A DNA stretch of 64,000 nt. Source: Natronomonas pharaonis DSM 2160 (GTDB taxonomy: Archaea; Halobacteriota; Halobacteria; Halobacteriales; Haloarculaceae). The stretch lies in NCBI RefSeq assembly GCF_000026045.1, contig NC_007427.1:62001-126000 (forward strand), read 5' to 3'. This document shows, piece after piece, positions 44,556-52,153 of the stretch. The notes under the pieces were generated by a model. It was not told where the DNA came from and did no database searches. It was given only the letters and a program-made list of their open reading frames with translations. The translations under genes and the position numbers were made by a program. Every line of letters starts with the position of its first letter. Position 1 is the first letter of the stretch.

Positions 44556-45818
44556 ATGTCGAATCAGGGTGTCACTCGGACACTCAAAGCGAGCATCAGT
44601 AACCACTCGCAAGTCTGTGACGACCTCGATTCGCATGGCTTTGCCGCGTCGAAACTGTGGAACGTCGGGCGATGGACGATTTCGCGTGTCTGGGACGCTA
44701 TCGGACACATTCCAGACGCCGACGAACTCTGTTCGTACCTCAAATCCCACGAACGCTACGCAGACCTACACAGCCAATCTAGTCAACGAGTTCTTCAGGA
44801 ACTCGGGGAGGCGTTCGTCTCGTGGTACGAACAGGACGACCCAGACGCGAATCCACCCGGCTACCGCAAACACGGCGACGACCACCCGCGCTCAACGGTG
44901 ACGTGGAAAAACCAGGGCTTCAAACTCGACACCCAGTATAATCGTGTCCGTCTCTCCAAAGGCACGAACATGAAAGAGTCGCGCTACGCCGCTGACTACA
45001 TCCTCTGTGAATACACGCTCCAGACGGACGAGCAGACACTCAACGCTGTTGAAAGCGTCCAGACGGTGCGTGCTGTCTGGACCGACGAGCAGTGGGAACT
45101 ACACTTCGTCTGTAAAATGCGGGTTGAGACGCCTGAGACGCCCGGTGAAAAAACAGCAGGTGTTGACCTTGGTATCTGTAACACGGCGGCAATCTCTGTT
45201 GGTGATGAGACACTGCTGTATCCGGGGAACGCGCTGAAAGAAGACGCCCACTACTTCCGACAGCAAGAATACGAGACGGCAGGCGAGAACGGTCCGAGCG
45301 ACCACGCAGAGTGGGCGCGACAGAAGAAATCCCGGCGGCAAGCGCATTTCCTGCACGCGGTATCGAAAGACATCGTTGAGCAGTGTGCTGGACGAAATGT
45401 TGGGACGATAGCAGTTGGCCATCCGAAGAACATCCGTGAGGATGAAGACTGGGGACGACACGGCAACAAGCGACTACACGACTGGGCGTTCGAGACGCTT
45501 CTCAGCCACCTCGAGTACAAAGCCCAAGAGCGGGGCATCGACGTAGAGCGTGTCGACGAAGCAGGGCTGAAAACGTCGAAAACCTGCTGTGAGTGTGGGA
45601 CGGAAGCTGACTCGAATCGAGTCGAGCGTGGGTTGTATGTGTGTGCAAACTGCGAGTTGGTCGCCAACAGCGACCTGAACGCGGCAGAGAATATGCGAGC
45701 GACGGTGACTCCGAATCCGACACAGGATAGGAGTAACGGCTGTTTGGCTCAGCCTTCGGTACGCCTGTTCGACAAATCCACGGGGCGAGTCGCCCCACAA
45801 GAACAGGTTGTCCCGTGA
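44556..45818 (+). CDS. tnpB: TnpB RNA-guided nuclease homologue
   Basis: 420 residues. RuvC-I is KTAGVDLGICNTAAISVGD (Asp). The RuvC-II region reads VGTIAVGHPKNIRED, with Gly where Glu is usual and His rather than Asp after it. The zinc ribbon is CCECGTEADSNRVERGLYVCANC, and RuvC-III is ELVANSDLNAAENM (Asp). The tail after residue 385 (TVTPNPTQDRSNGCLAQPSVRLFDKSTGRVAPQEQVVP) coincides with the presumed guide-RNA scaffold. The acidic residue may be supplied elsewhere (for example Glu in NIRED), or the protein may bind without cutting. Confidence 0.9.
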   Translation: MSNQGVTRTLKASISNHSQVCDDLDSHGFAASKLWNVGRWTISRVWDAIGHIPDADELCSYLKSHERYADLHSQSSQRVLQELGEAFVSWYEQDDPDANPPGYRKHGDDHPRSTVTWKNQGFKLDTQYNRVRLSKGTNMKESRYAADYILCEYTLQTDEQTLNAVESVQTVRAVWTDEQWELHFVCKMRVETPETPGEKTAGVDLGICNTAAISVGDETLLYPGNALKEDAHYFRQQEYETAGENGPSDHAEWARQKKSRRQAHFLHAVSKDIVEQCAGRNVGTIAVGHPKNIREDEDWGRHGNKRLHDWAFETLLSHLEYKAQERGIDVERVDEAGLKTSKTCCECGTEADSNRVERGLYVCANCELVANSDLNAAENMRATVTPNPTQDRSNGCLAQPSVRLFDKSTGRVAPQEQVVP

Positions 45819-45873
45819 ACCCTAATATCCCAACGCGGGAATCCCACGGCTTCAGCCGTGTGGAAGAAGTCAA
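45700..45873 (+). ncRNA. Candidate omega/reRNA scaffold of the 44.4 kb tnpB element
   Basis: This covers the 3' end of tnpB and the right-end hairpin up to TCAA. By family knowledge the guide would be the following 15-20 bases, that is the second half of the split host gene. The 5' limit is a guess. Confidence 0.3.
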
Positions 45874-46031
45874 AATCAAGGAAATCAACGACAACCGCTA
45901 CTACTACTGGCAGTGGCGGGATGGCGATCGGATTAAATCCAAATACAAAGGTCCGGTTTCCTCAGACGAACAGTAGTGTCTTGCCCGCTCCGGACTGCCC
46001 GTTCATCTCCTACGCGGTGTCGGGACGGGTG

Positions 46032-46070
46032 TTAACCAACAAACCGGTGTCAACCAGAATTGTTGGTTAA
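46032..46070. repeat. Bipartite palindrome site 4 (19-bp spacer)
   Basis: Both arms are perfect. The site lies 56 bp after the stop of the split gene and 115 bp before the TRAM gene. With site 3 it brackets exactly that one gene. Arm starts are 29 bp apart. Confidence 0.85.
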
Positions 46071-46184
46071 TTCAGCACGCTAGCTAACGCCCGTAGTCGG
46101 CGCTTCCCCAGAAGCCCCAGTCCGAGGATCCACTTCCTGTTTGCGCAAACTTACATACGTCCGGGGAGTGGCAGTTACAAGCCC

Positions 46185-46604
46185 ATGACAGAAATACCCG
46201 ACCCCCTCCGCACGCTGTACAGTGCGTCAATCGAAAAGCAAGACGGAACGTACACTATCGAAGTTCCGCTGCAGGAAATCGAACATGGCGCAGTGGAACC
46301 TGGCGAGACGTATCGCATTGCGATTCTTGAGTCAACAGAGACGGACACGTCGTCCCAACAGCCGTCGCGGCCGGCACCCGCACCGACTGCTGACGCCGAC
46401 GAGCCGACGGGGCCGCCTGTGGATGAAGGCGAGATCAGAGAGGTTACCGTCGAAACGGTCGGCGACCAGGGCGACGGCATCGCGAAGGTCGAGCGCGGCT
46501 ACGTTATCATCGTCCCCGACGCGGCCCCCGGCGATGAGCCGACTGTCGAAATCCAGCAGGTTCGGGAGAACGTCGCCTTCGCGGATGTCGTCGGCCACGA
46601 GTAG
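46185..46604 (+). CDS. TRAM-domain protein
   Basis: 139 residues. The C-terminal part, VTVETVGDQGDGIAKVERGYVIIVPDAAPGDEPTVEIQQVRENVAFADVV, is a TRAM domain, a small beta-barrel that binds RNA and in haloarchaea is often a free-standing RNA chaperone. The N-terminal part (TYTIEVPLQEIEHGAVEPGETYRIAILES) resembles a second short beta domain, with a Pro/Ala linker between. Single gene; its operon context is not informative. Confidence 0.88.
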   Translation: MTEIPDPLRTLYSASIEKQDGTYTIEVPLQEIEHGAVEPGETYRIAILESTETDTSSQQPSRPAPAPTADADEPTGPPVDEGEIREVTVETVGDQGDGIAKVERGYVIIVPDAAPGDEPTVEIQQVRENVAFADVVGHE

Positions 46605-46760
46605 CAGGCCGCGGGTCTCCGGTGGCTTTTGCGGATGACACCGAAAATAAACCCACCGTCGTTCATCGACCGGGGAATCCGGCGACGATGGCCACGGGGG
46701 TCAGCAGGGTAAACAATCCAAGCCCGGCAGCGAAGAATATCCGTTGTCGCCGTTTTTGGT

Positions 46761-46869
46761 GTGAAGTACCTCGGGGGCAAGTGGTTCGAGACGCCGAAGG
46801 CGTCTCGTCATCACGGAAGACGAAGTCTTCCGTACGACCCCGAGGCACTCTGCTTGCTATCTCTGTAGA
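46761..46869. repeat. Hairpin repeat with CCCCGAGGCACTCTGC end
   Basis: The outer arms TACCTCGGGG and CCCCGAGGCA enclose two perfect hairpins, GAGACGCC-GAA-GGCGTCTC (46788-46806) and CGGAAGAC-GAA-GTCTTCCG (46814-46832). The right edge matches the repeat at 55603-55636. It looks like an IS200/IS605-type structured end or a small non-autonomous element. Confidence 0.6.
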
Positions 46870-47204
46870 TTGCGGTTATCGCTGTTGCTTATGACTTCAC
46901 GCTCAGAGCGTCGGGGTTCTTGTCGGTGGTTTCGCAGCGTCCAACTCCCCCAAACGACGTATCCCCACAGCCCGGCCGTTACACACATCCAAGGCCCAAT
47001 TCCGGCGATGGTAATGGGAAGCGGTAGCGGGGCTCCGTCTGGGGGATTAGCCAACATTGCATATCCGAATACCGAAAAGAACGAGAGCAGAAACACCCCT
47101 CCACCGACAGCAGCCATCGTCCCAAACACGTGCCCGATGGTGTCGGGCCGGAAGCGAGTCCCCAGCCGCTTGCCGTCGTTGTCTGTCGTAGTGTCTTCAC
47201 TCAT
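46857..47204 (-). CDS. Small membrane protein, function unknown
   Basis: 115 residues with two clear hydrophobic segments (MAAVGGGVFLLSFFSVFGYAML and TIAGIGPWMCVTAGLWGYVVW). The tail is charged and should be cytoplasmic. Its 3' end overlaps the edge of the hairpin repeat. It lies 27 bp downstream of another membrane protein gene on the same strand, so the two may form an operon. No family recognised. Confidence 0.6.
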   Translation of the reverse strand: MSEDTTTDNDGKRLGTRFRPDTIGHVFGTMAAVGGGVFLLSFFSVFGYAMLANPPDGAPLPLPITIAGIGPWMCVTAGLWGYVVWGSWTLRNHRQEPRRSEREVISNSDNRNLQR

Positions 47205-47231
47205 CTTGCTTTGCAGTTGCCTCCGAAGTGA

Positions 47232-47783
47232 TTAGCTGCTTGTCGCAGACTGCCGAGTAGTGTATACACAGCCAACAGCACAGCCGATTGGGATTGTGAG
47301 CCACCAGGTGAGCGCGAAGCCAACACCGACAATCAGGCCTGCCAACTCAACTGCGGTAAACAATGCCGTCCCAGTTCCGGTTGAACCAGCTCCGGTCACG
47401 AAAAGAAGGGCGCTGAGGAGAACAAACGCCACGGCATACGTGGCTACCGTCCCGACAGCGCCTTTCAGCATACCGCTGGACTTGGTTTTGCTCGGGGACA
47501 GCCTCTCCCCGGCTACTCCCACAAGAAACGCAGCCGGAATAGTGACGACTAGCCCGGCTAGTGACGAGTAGACAACCCAGTAGAATTCGAGTGCAGTAAA
47601 ATACGGATTCCACTCAAGCGTAAACAGGCTTGAGTCGATAACCCACACCGACGCGATATACAGCACCGAAGCTGAGATAGCGCCTACTGCGGCCGCGTAT
47701 CCAGCTGCAATATCTCGATGATCTGTTCGCGGACCGTATTCTTCAACGGCACCTTGGAGGGAATCGCTGTTCGGGGACTCCAT
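47232..47783 (-). CDS. Four-helix membrane protein, function unknown
   Basis: About 183 residues with four hydrophobic segments (AAGYAAAVGAISASVLYIASVWVI, FYWVVYSSLAGLVVTIPAAFLVGV, GAVGTVATYAVAFVLLSALLFVTG, LAGLIVGVGFALTWWLTIPIGCAVGCVY). The ATG at 47783 (MESPNSD) is chosen because TATAT at 47810-47814 is about 27 bp upstream. Longer starts would put that box inside the gene. Probably co-transcribed with the small membrane protein that follows. Confidence 0.65.
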   Translation of the reverse strand: MESPNSDSLQGAVEEYGPRTDHRDIAAGYAAAVGAISASVLYIASVWVIDSSLFTLEWNPYFTALEFYWVVYSSLAGLVVTIPAAFLVGVAGERLSPSKTKSSGMLKGAVGTVATYAVAFVLLSALLFVTGAGSTGTGTALFTAVELAGLIVGVGFALTWWLTIPIGCAVGCVYTTRQSATSS

Positions 47784-47922
47784 ACTATCTTCCCCGTCCG
47801 GATACATTGTATATGTTATGGTGCGGTTCAATCGAGGCTGCCACTGGGCACGGGAGTGAGTGCGATAAAGAGATGCTTGTTCAACTGAAAGGTTTTTATC
47901 AAATCATTCAGAAGGATGTGGC

Positions 47923-48336
47923 GTGCAGCGTCGAAAGTTCTCCACTACGACTGGTTCTGCCCTCTCAATCCTCTTCGCTGGCTGTCTTGGTGGTACCGAC
48001 GTTCCTGACAATGAAAATGGTGGCGAGAATGCTGTAGAGGAACGTATAAAAACGTGTGAAGAACAGTATATTCAGGATGAAGTGGTTACCAGAGCTGACG
48101 AGACGATAGACGACACCCTCCAGCCTGCCGTTGTCGATAGCGAATCCCGAGGAGATGGGGAGTTTGTAGAACTGAGGACAGAATTCGGCGTCACCCGACA
48201 GGCCGACGATGCACCCGATGAGCATATCGATTATCTCGTGACTGCCTATTATCTTGTTTCCGATGACATAGTGTATCGAACCGAAGGGGACGAACCAGAA
48301 GGCGACCCTCGTGACGGGATAACAATTGATTGCTGA
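47923..48336 (+). CDS. Small lipoprotein, function unknown
   Basis: About 137 residues from a GTG start. MQRRKFSTTTGSALSILFAGCLGGT is a Tat-type signal ending in a lipobox (FAGC). The mature part is acidic (TDVPDNENGGENAVEERIKTCEEQY...), with a predicted beta-rich C-terminus ending in a Cys. It is likely a surface-anchored lipoprotein. No homologous family recognised. Confidence 0.65.
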   Translation: MQRRKFSTTTGSALSILFAGCLGGTDVPDNENGGENAVEERIKTCEEQYIQDEVVTRADETIDDTLQPAVVDSESRGDGEFVELRTEFGVTRQADDAPDEHIDYLVTAYYLVSDDIVYRTEGDEPEGDPRDGITIDC

Positions 48337-48815
48337 TACCAAAACTGACCGACCCGCCATGCAAGACTCACACCCCATGCACTAAAATCAGCACAGACCC
48401 AAGTCTATTTCTGAGTTAGTTATTCTAATCTTGCTTGATACCTAGATAAGAGAATGCACTTACAATAACTGATAAAAAACGATTTGAAGCCTCCGCTGTA
48501 TTTTTTGCCACCCTGACCGAAGCACCGGTGGCGGCACAGGGCACTAGCGGTGCCGGCCATCCCCACCCCCTGCACGGCCCCGCTGTTACCTTTCCTTCCC
48601 CACTGCCGCCCTTTCCCTGCCAAGTCACTTCACCTATCCAAAAATTCTGGACGACTGTAAATAGAATACGGCACAGAAATATCGATAATGGTACTTAACA
48701 GTCCAAATAGTTATTACATGTGGGTTCTATTCCGATATATGGAATCGGGTGTCAAACATAATTCCGCCATTTTTGCGAGTTCGACGACGGTAGTCAACAC
48801 GACGGGGGCACAGCC
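48337..48815. other. Intergenic region without a recognised gene
   Basis: About 480 bp: an AT-rich block (48410-48500), a GC-rich block rich in GCC/CCC (48510-48630), then an AT-rich promoter-like part near 48700-48750. No gene recognised. Confidence 0.4.
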
Positions 48816-49715
48816 ATGACCAAACGACATGTTGAGGTTCCGGTGGAGACGCAGGCGGCCATAGACGAAACCATCGACTATGTCGACATGCGACTCTCCG
48901 AAGACGACACCGCGGATGCAGTCGCAGAAATTCTCGCCGACCTATTCGGGGATAGTGACGTATACGAGCAGTACCGCGCCGGCGAGTCGCTACCGCCGAT
49001 GACTCGCCTTCGGGTCCGGAGCTACGACCCCCGAAACGTGCTCATCGAGACCGAACACTGGGCCGAACAGGAGTTGTCGGCACTTCAAGAGTCGAAATGC
49101 CTCCGATATCTGTGGGAGGGGTTCGACCTGTCGCCGCTGTCGAACAACCTTGCCTTTGCGCTTCCCTTCCGACAGACGCTTGCAGACCACCTCTTCGCGG
49201 AGGCCGGTGATGGCCTTCGTCTGTTTTCCGGCATCAAAATCCAATGCGGGCACAACATCGAGATGGGCGACAACGTCGTCGTGCACAATGATGTCCTGCT
49301 TGACGACCGGGGGCGTCTGCAGATCGGCGACCGCGTGTCGGTTGCAGACCGGAGCCACATTCACACGCACGCTCACGATACTGTCGACCAGTCCGACGTG
49401 ACGAACTACGAGACGATTCTTGACGATGACGTGCGGCTGGGATACGGGTCGATGATCAGTGCGGGCTGCCGTATCGGCGAGAATGCGATGGTCGGGTCGG
49501 GCGCAACGACGCTTGGGGATGTGCCGCCCCACCACATCGCCGCCGGCTCACCAGCCAAGAGCGTCAAAATAAAGCCTGGCTGGGAGGCCATCGCTGACGA
49601 CCCCGGCCCGCTGGTCGACAACCGCGAGCGCCGACAGCTCCCGAGCGACGTGCCTGACTCGGTAGATGAGTTTGACGAATTCAACCGGAATCTCTCACCG
49701 CCCAGTGAGAGCTAG
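48816..49715 (+). CDS. Left-handed beta-helix acyltransferase (hexapeptide repeat)
   Basis: 299 residues. An N-terminal helical domain (about 110 residues) precedes a hexapeptide-repeat beta-helix: IKIQCGHNIEMGDNVVVHNDVLLDDRGRLQIGDRVSVADRSHIHTHAHDT, then LGYGSMISAGCRIGENAMVGSGATTLGDVPPHHIAAGSPAKSVKIK. This matches the CoA-dependent O-acetyltransferase class (maltose/galactoside/NodL type), with the catalytic His in the THAHDT loop. The acceptor is unknown; in haloarchaea such enzymes often modify sugars. It is isolated from any glycosylation cluster. Confidence 0.82.
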   Translation: MTKRHVEVPVETQAAIDETIDYVDMRLSEDDTADAVAEILADLFGDSDVYEQYRAGESLPPMTRLRVRSYDPRNVLIETEHWAEQELSALQESKCLRYLWEGFDLSPLSNNLAFALPFRQTLADHLFAEAGDGLRLFSGIKIQCGHNIEMGDNVVVHNDVLLDDRGRLQIGDRVSVADRSHIHTHAHDTVDQSDVTNYETILDDDVRLGYGSMISAGCRIGENAMVGSGATTLGDVPPHHIAAGSPAKSVKIKPGWEAIADDPGPLVDNRERRQLPSDVPDSVDEFDEFNRNLSPPSES

Positions 49716-49771
49716 CCTCGCCGATCGGCTCCGTGTATCGACTGTGCGGACTTTGAACACAAAATAGCACT

Positions 49772-49925
49772 CTATGGGTCAGTCGACGTTGTTCTGTCGA
49801 CGGAGGGGAGCCGAAACTCGAAGCGAGCGCCACCGGTTTCTCCCGCAACAACATCGATTTCCCAGCCGTGGGCATCAGCGATCTGCTTGACGATTGCCAG
49901 CCCAAAGCCCGTGGGGTGGCCGTCC
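49772..49925 (-). pseudogene. Fragment of a histidine kinase ATPase domain
   Basis: The frame encodes [37 protein letters not shown], the G2 box and C-terminal end of an HATPase domain. Everything upstream (HisKA, N box, G1 box) is missing, and the sequence runs directly into a different, oppositely oriented gene fragment at about 49920. Confidence 0.8.
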
Positions 49926-50238
49926 TGATATTGTCCTAGAGCGATACCGAGAGACAGAGGCTGGTGGGACGGAACTTGAGCAAGTGTTCCTTGGTGAAGT
50001 GAAGTACACGCAGAACCCCGACTATGTCGCAACCGGGCTCCGAGAACTACTGGAGTACATGGCGTTTGTCAAACAGTCGGCGACTGACGAGTACGTTGAA
50101 TCCGCAGAAGACCTCCTGGAGTCAGTCGATGTCAAGGGGCTGCTGTTCGTCGACGAGTTAGCCCGCGAAACACCAGCTAGCCGCGACGAAGACGTGAAAA
50201 TCATTCAGTATCCGGAGTCACCAGGACCGGTGTTGTAA
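49918..50238 (+). pseudogene. C-terminal fragment of a nuclease-like protein
   Basis: From about 49918 the frame reads [52 protein letters not shown] and ends at 50238. The D...E-x-K spacing (PDIVLE, then GEVKYT) resembles a PD-(D/E)xK nuclease core. No start or N-terminal part remains; the sequence begins where the kinase fragment ends. It is probably the tail of a larger plasmid protein truncated by recombination. Confidence 0.6.
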
Positions 50239-50268
50239 GCCTGCACGCCACAAGCTTCGAACTCAGTT

Positions 50269-51087
50269 TTATTGAGTGCTCATTGTGATCTGGGTGTCGT
50301 AGATCTCTGCGACGGCGTCAGTGTAGATGTCGTCGAGGATAGCGATTAGTTTGGGGTTCTCAACGACGAGGTCAGTGAATCCTTTTTCGAGGGCCGCGAT
50401 ATAGGCCGCGAAAAAGTCATTATACTCGTCGGGAGCGATATCGTACTCTGCTGAGATCATATTGCGTTTGTTGCCGGTGAGACTGGCAGTATCCGGCAGT
50501 GTGGCTTCGATAGCATCGGCTTGCGCATCGAAGTGGTCAGAAACAGCATCGATGAAGGATTGATCGTTGGCCCCCATATTTCGGAAATACAGTGTAAGCG
50601 TGTTGTCTCGGAGTGCTTGCTCACGGTCGTTTTCGAGGCGGTGGTGGAAACCGATTCTGGCATCGTTCCGATTGTCGGGTCGCTCGTGGAGCACGTCTGA
50701 GAGGTCATCGGTGTGTCGCCACCAGCCGTGTTTGAAGATCATTCCCTAATCGGAACTCGTTGAGCGGAACCACCAGTCCCCGACAGCGTCGTTAGAACAC
50801 TCGAATAATACGTGGTAGTCGCTTTCTGAGCGGATCGATCCTTTGTCGGCGGTTACGAGGCGGTCAGAAAGACGAGAGGGCCAGTTATGAGAGAACGTCT
50901 CCCATTGGTTTTCGAACGTGGCCGTTACGTCAGCGATGGCCTCGTAGTGGTCGAGATACAGTTCGATTTTCTCGTCAACGTTGTCGGTGGGGCCTGACAT
51001 ACCTGTGATGGATCGAATATCGTCAGCGAATTCGTGAAGCTGTACGACTGTTCGTTGTGGGTACCGGGGTGCGGTACCGTCAGGCAC
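50269..51087 (-). pseudogene. Gene of unknown function interrupted by one in-frame TAG
   Basis: Two consecutive frames, 51087-50746 and 50742-50269, are in the same phase and separated only by a TAG (50748-50746) and one Gly codon. The joined product is about 272 residues: SDYHVLFECSNDAVGDWWFRSTSSD-stop-GMIFKHGWWRHTDDLSDVLHERPDNRNDARIGFHHRLENDREQALRDN and so on. Both halves have clean haloarchaeal composition, so a single point mutation probably created the stop recently. No domain recognised. The GTG at 51087 is the first usable start; the 5' end overlaps the convergent nuclease gene by about 54 bp. Confidence 0.7.
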
Positions 51088-51978
51088 GATGGGGAAGAGC
51101 TCGCCGTTAAAATTGCTCGCGACCGCGTGCTAAACCTTGCAACGGCCACCCTCGACGGAGATCTCTCACCGAGAGCCGAGCGGGAGGTCCTCCAAGTTAC
51201 GTCGCTGACTGGCCCGTCGATACCGTCGCCCTCGCTCTCTCACAGCTACACGTCGCTGGCAGCCTACGAAGAATGCCCGCGGAATCACTACTTGGAGTAC
51301 GTTGTCAACGCCTTCCCGGATTACCAGGAGACCACAAGCAACACCGGGGATGGCGTGTCGCAACGTACAATCGGATTGTTGTTCCACGACACCGCCGAGC
51401 AAGCCGTGAATCAAGGCGTGGAACGCCGTGAGGAGTGGTACGGAATCTGCGAGCGACTTGCCAGCCAACGCCGCGCTGAGGACGCGCTCCCGGCGGCAAG
51501 ACAGTGCATTGACCGGTACTTCGAGTTAGACCTCCCCAGTTACGAGATTATCGACGCGGAACGGGAGTTCGAACTCGACATTGACGGGCACGAACTCGTC
51601 GGCTACATCGACGCCGTCTACCGGACGCCGGACGATGAGCTCCTTGTCATCGACTACAAGGCAACCGAACGTCACCGCGATTTGGAGGACAATAAGCAAC
51701 TCCCGATCTACTTGTTAGCGTGTCGTGACCTGTACGACGAGCCAGTGACGCGTGCTGGGTATGCGTACGTCGGCGAAATCGGGCCGAAGGTCGAAGCGCG
51801 GACGTTCAGCGACGGTGATCTAGCGGCGGTCAGGGATGACGTGACGGCGTCAATGACCCGTATTGCCGAGTTCTCGTTCGGTCGGTACACTGCTGGTGAG
51901 CACTGTCAGTGGTGTCAACACAACCAACTGGCCTGCGCGCCGGATTCGTTCACTGTCGGTTCAGGATTCGAGGAGTGA
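51034..51978 (+). CDS. PD-(D/E)xK nuclease with Fe-S cysteines (UvrD/AddB C-terminal type), probably 5'-truncated
   Basis: 314 residues. SLSHSYTSLAAYEECPRNHYLEYVV contains the first cluster Cys. HELVGYIDAVYRTPDDELLVIDYKATER has the D...D-x-K nuclease core, and QLPIYLLACRDL the Q motif. HCQWCQHNQLAC supplies three C-terminal cysteines for a 4Fe-4S cluster, as in AddB and Cas4-like nucleases. The segment before residue 60 (VKIARDRVLNLATATLDG) resembles the last helicase motif of UvrD proteins. It is therefore likely the nuclease end of a helicase-nuclease whose helicase part is gone. The start codon is uncertain. Confidence 0.75.
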   Translation: MKLYDCSLWVPGCGTVRHDGEELAVKIARDRVLNLATATLDGDLSPRAEREVLQVTSLTGPSIPSPSLSHSYTSLAAYEECPRNHYLEYVVNAFPDYQETTSNTGDGVSQRTIGLLFHDTAEQAVNQGVERREEWYGICERLASQRRAEDALPAARQCIDRYFELDLPSYEIIDAEREFELDIDGHELVGYIDAVYRTPDDELLVIDYKATERHRDLEDNKQLPIYLLACRDLYDEPVTRAGYAYVGEIGPKVEARTFSDGDLAAVRDDVTASMTRIAEFSFGRYTAGEHCQWCQHNQLACAPDSFTVGSGFEE

Positions 51979-52153
51979 CCAGTCGGAACCGCGCGGTTGA
52001 ATTGACGGCCGGTATTCCCGTCTCCTCTGCCCTGTTTCGCTTAGTTCTTTCACCGGGCTTGGTTTGGTACTTTGTTCGCAGTCCGAGCAACTCTCGGTTG
52101 GGGCTGGTTGACCGAATGTTTAAGTCATTATCGCAGTAATCATTATCCAGAGT

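Larger units (their letters stand above)
44415..45873 (+). mobile_element. tnpB-only IS200/IS605 (IS608-like ends) element
   Basis: It begins right after TTAC with AGCGGTAGCGAGGCGAAAG, a left-end hairpin (catcggctttagccgtg) and GGGATGAAGCCGACA. It ends with a hairpin (cacggcttcagccgtg) and GGAAGAAGTCAA at 45873. These ends match the element at 12700-14286, and the left end is almost identical to a remnant at 58620-58680. There is no tnpA and no target duplication. The split host gene rejoins perfectly when the element is removed, which proves both boundaries. Confidence 0.92.
44191..45976 (+). pseudogene. Small haloarchaeal gene split by a tnpB element
   Basis: The first part (44191-44414) encodes MSYEPPTPPAALPTELVDTL...DDVPAKATIT. 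The second part (45874-45976) encodes IKEINDNRYYYWQWRDGDRIKSKYKGP...DEQ. Joining them after the TTAC at 44411-44414 gives 327 bases, an exact 108-codon frame plus stop, with the junction reading KATITIKEIND. The aromatic NRYYYWQWRDGD...KYKGP tail resembles DUF6788-type domains of plasmid and phage proteins. The N-terminal half predicts helices, with an acidic linker in the middle. The insertion is very precise and must be recent, since neither half has decayed. Function unknown. Confidence 0.85.

Noticed and set aside
50269-51087. TAG as a pyrrolysine codon
   Set aside because: Pyrrolysine use is not known to me from haloarchaea, no pyl genes are in the window and the neighbouring genes are also decayed, so a nonsense mutation is simpler.
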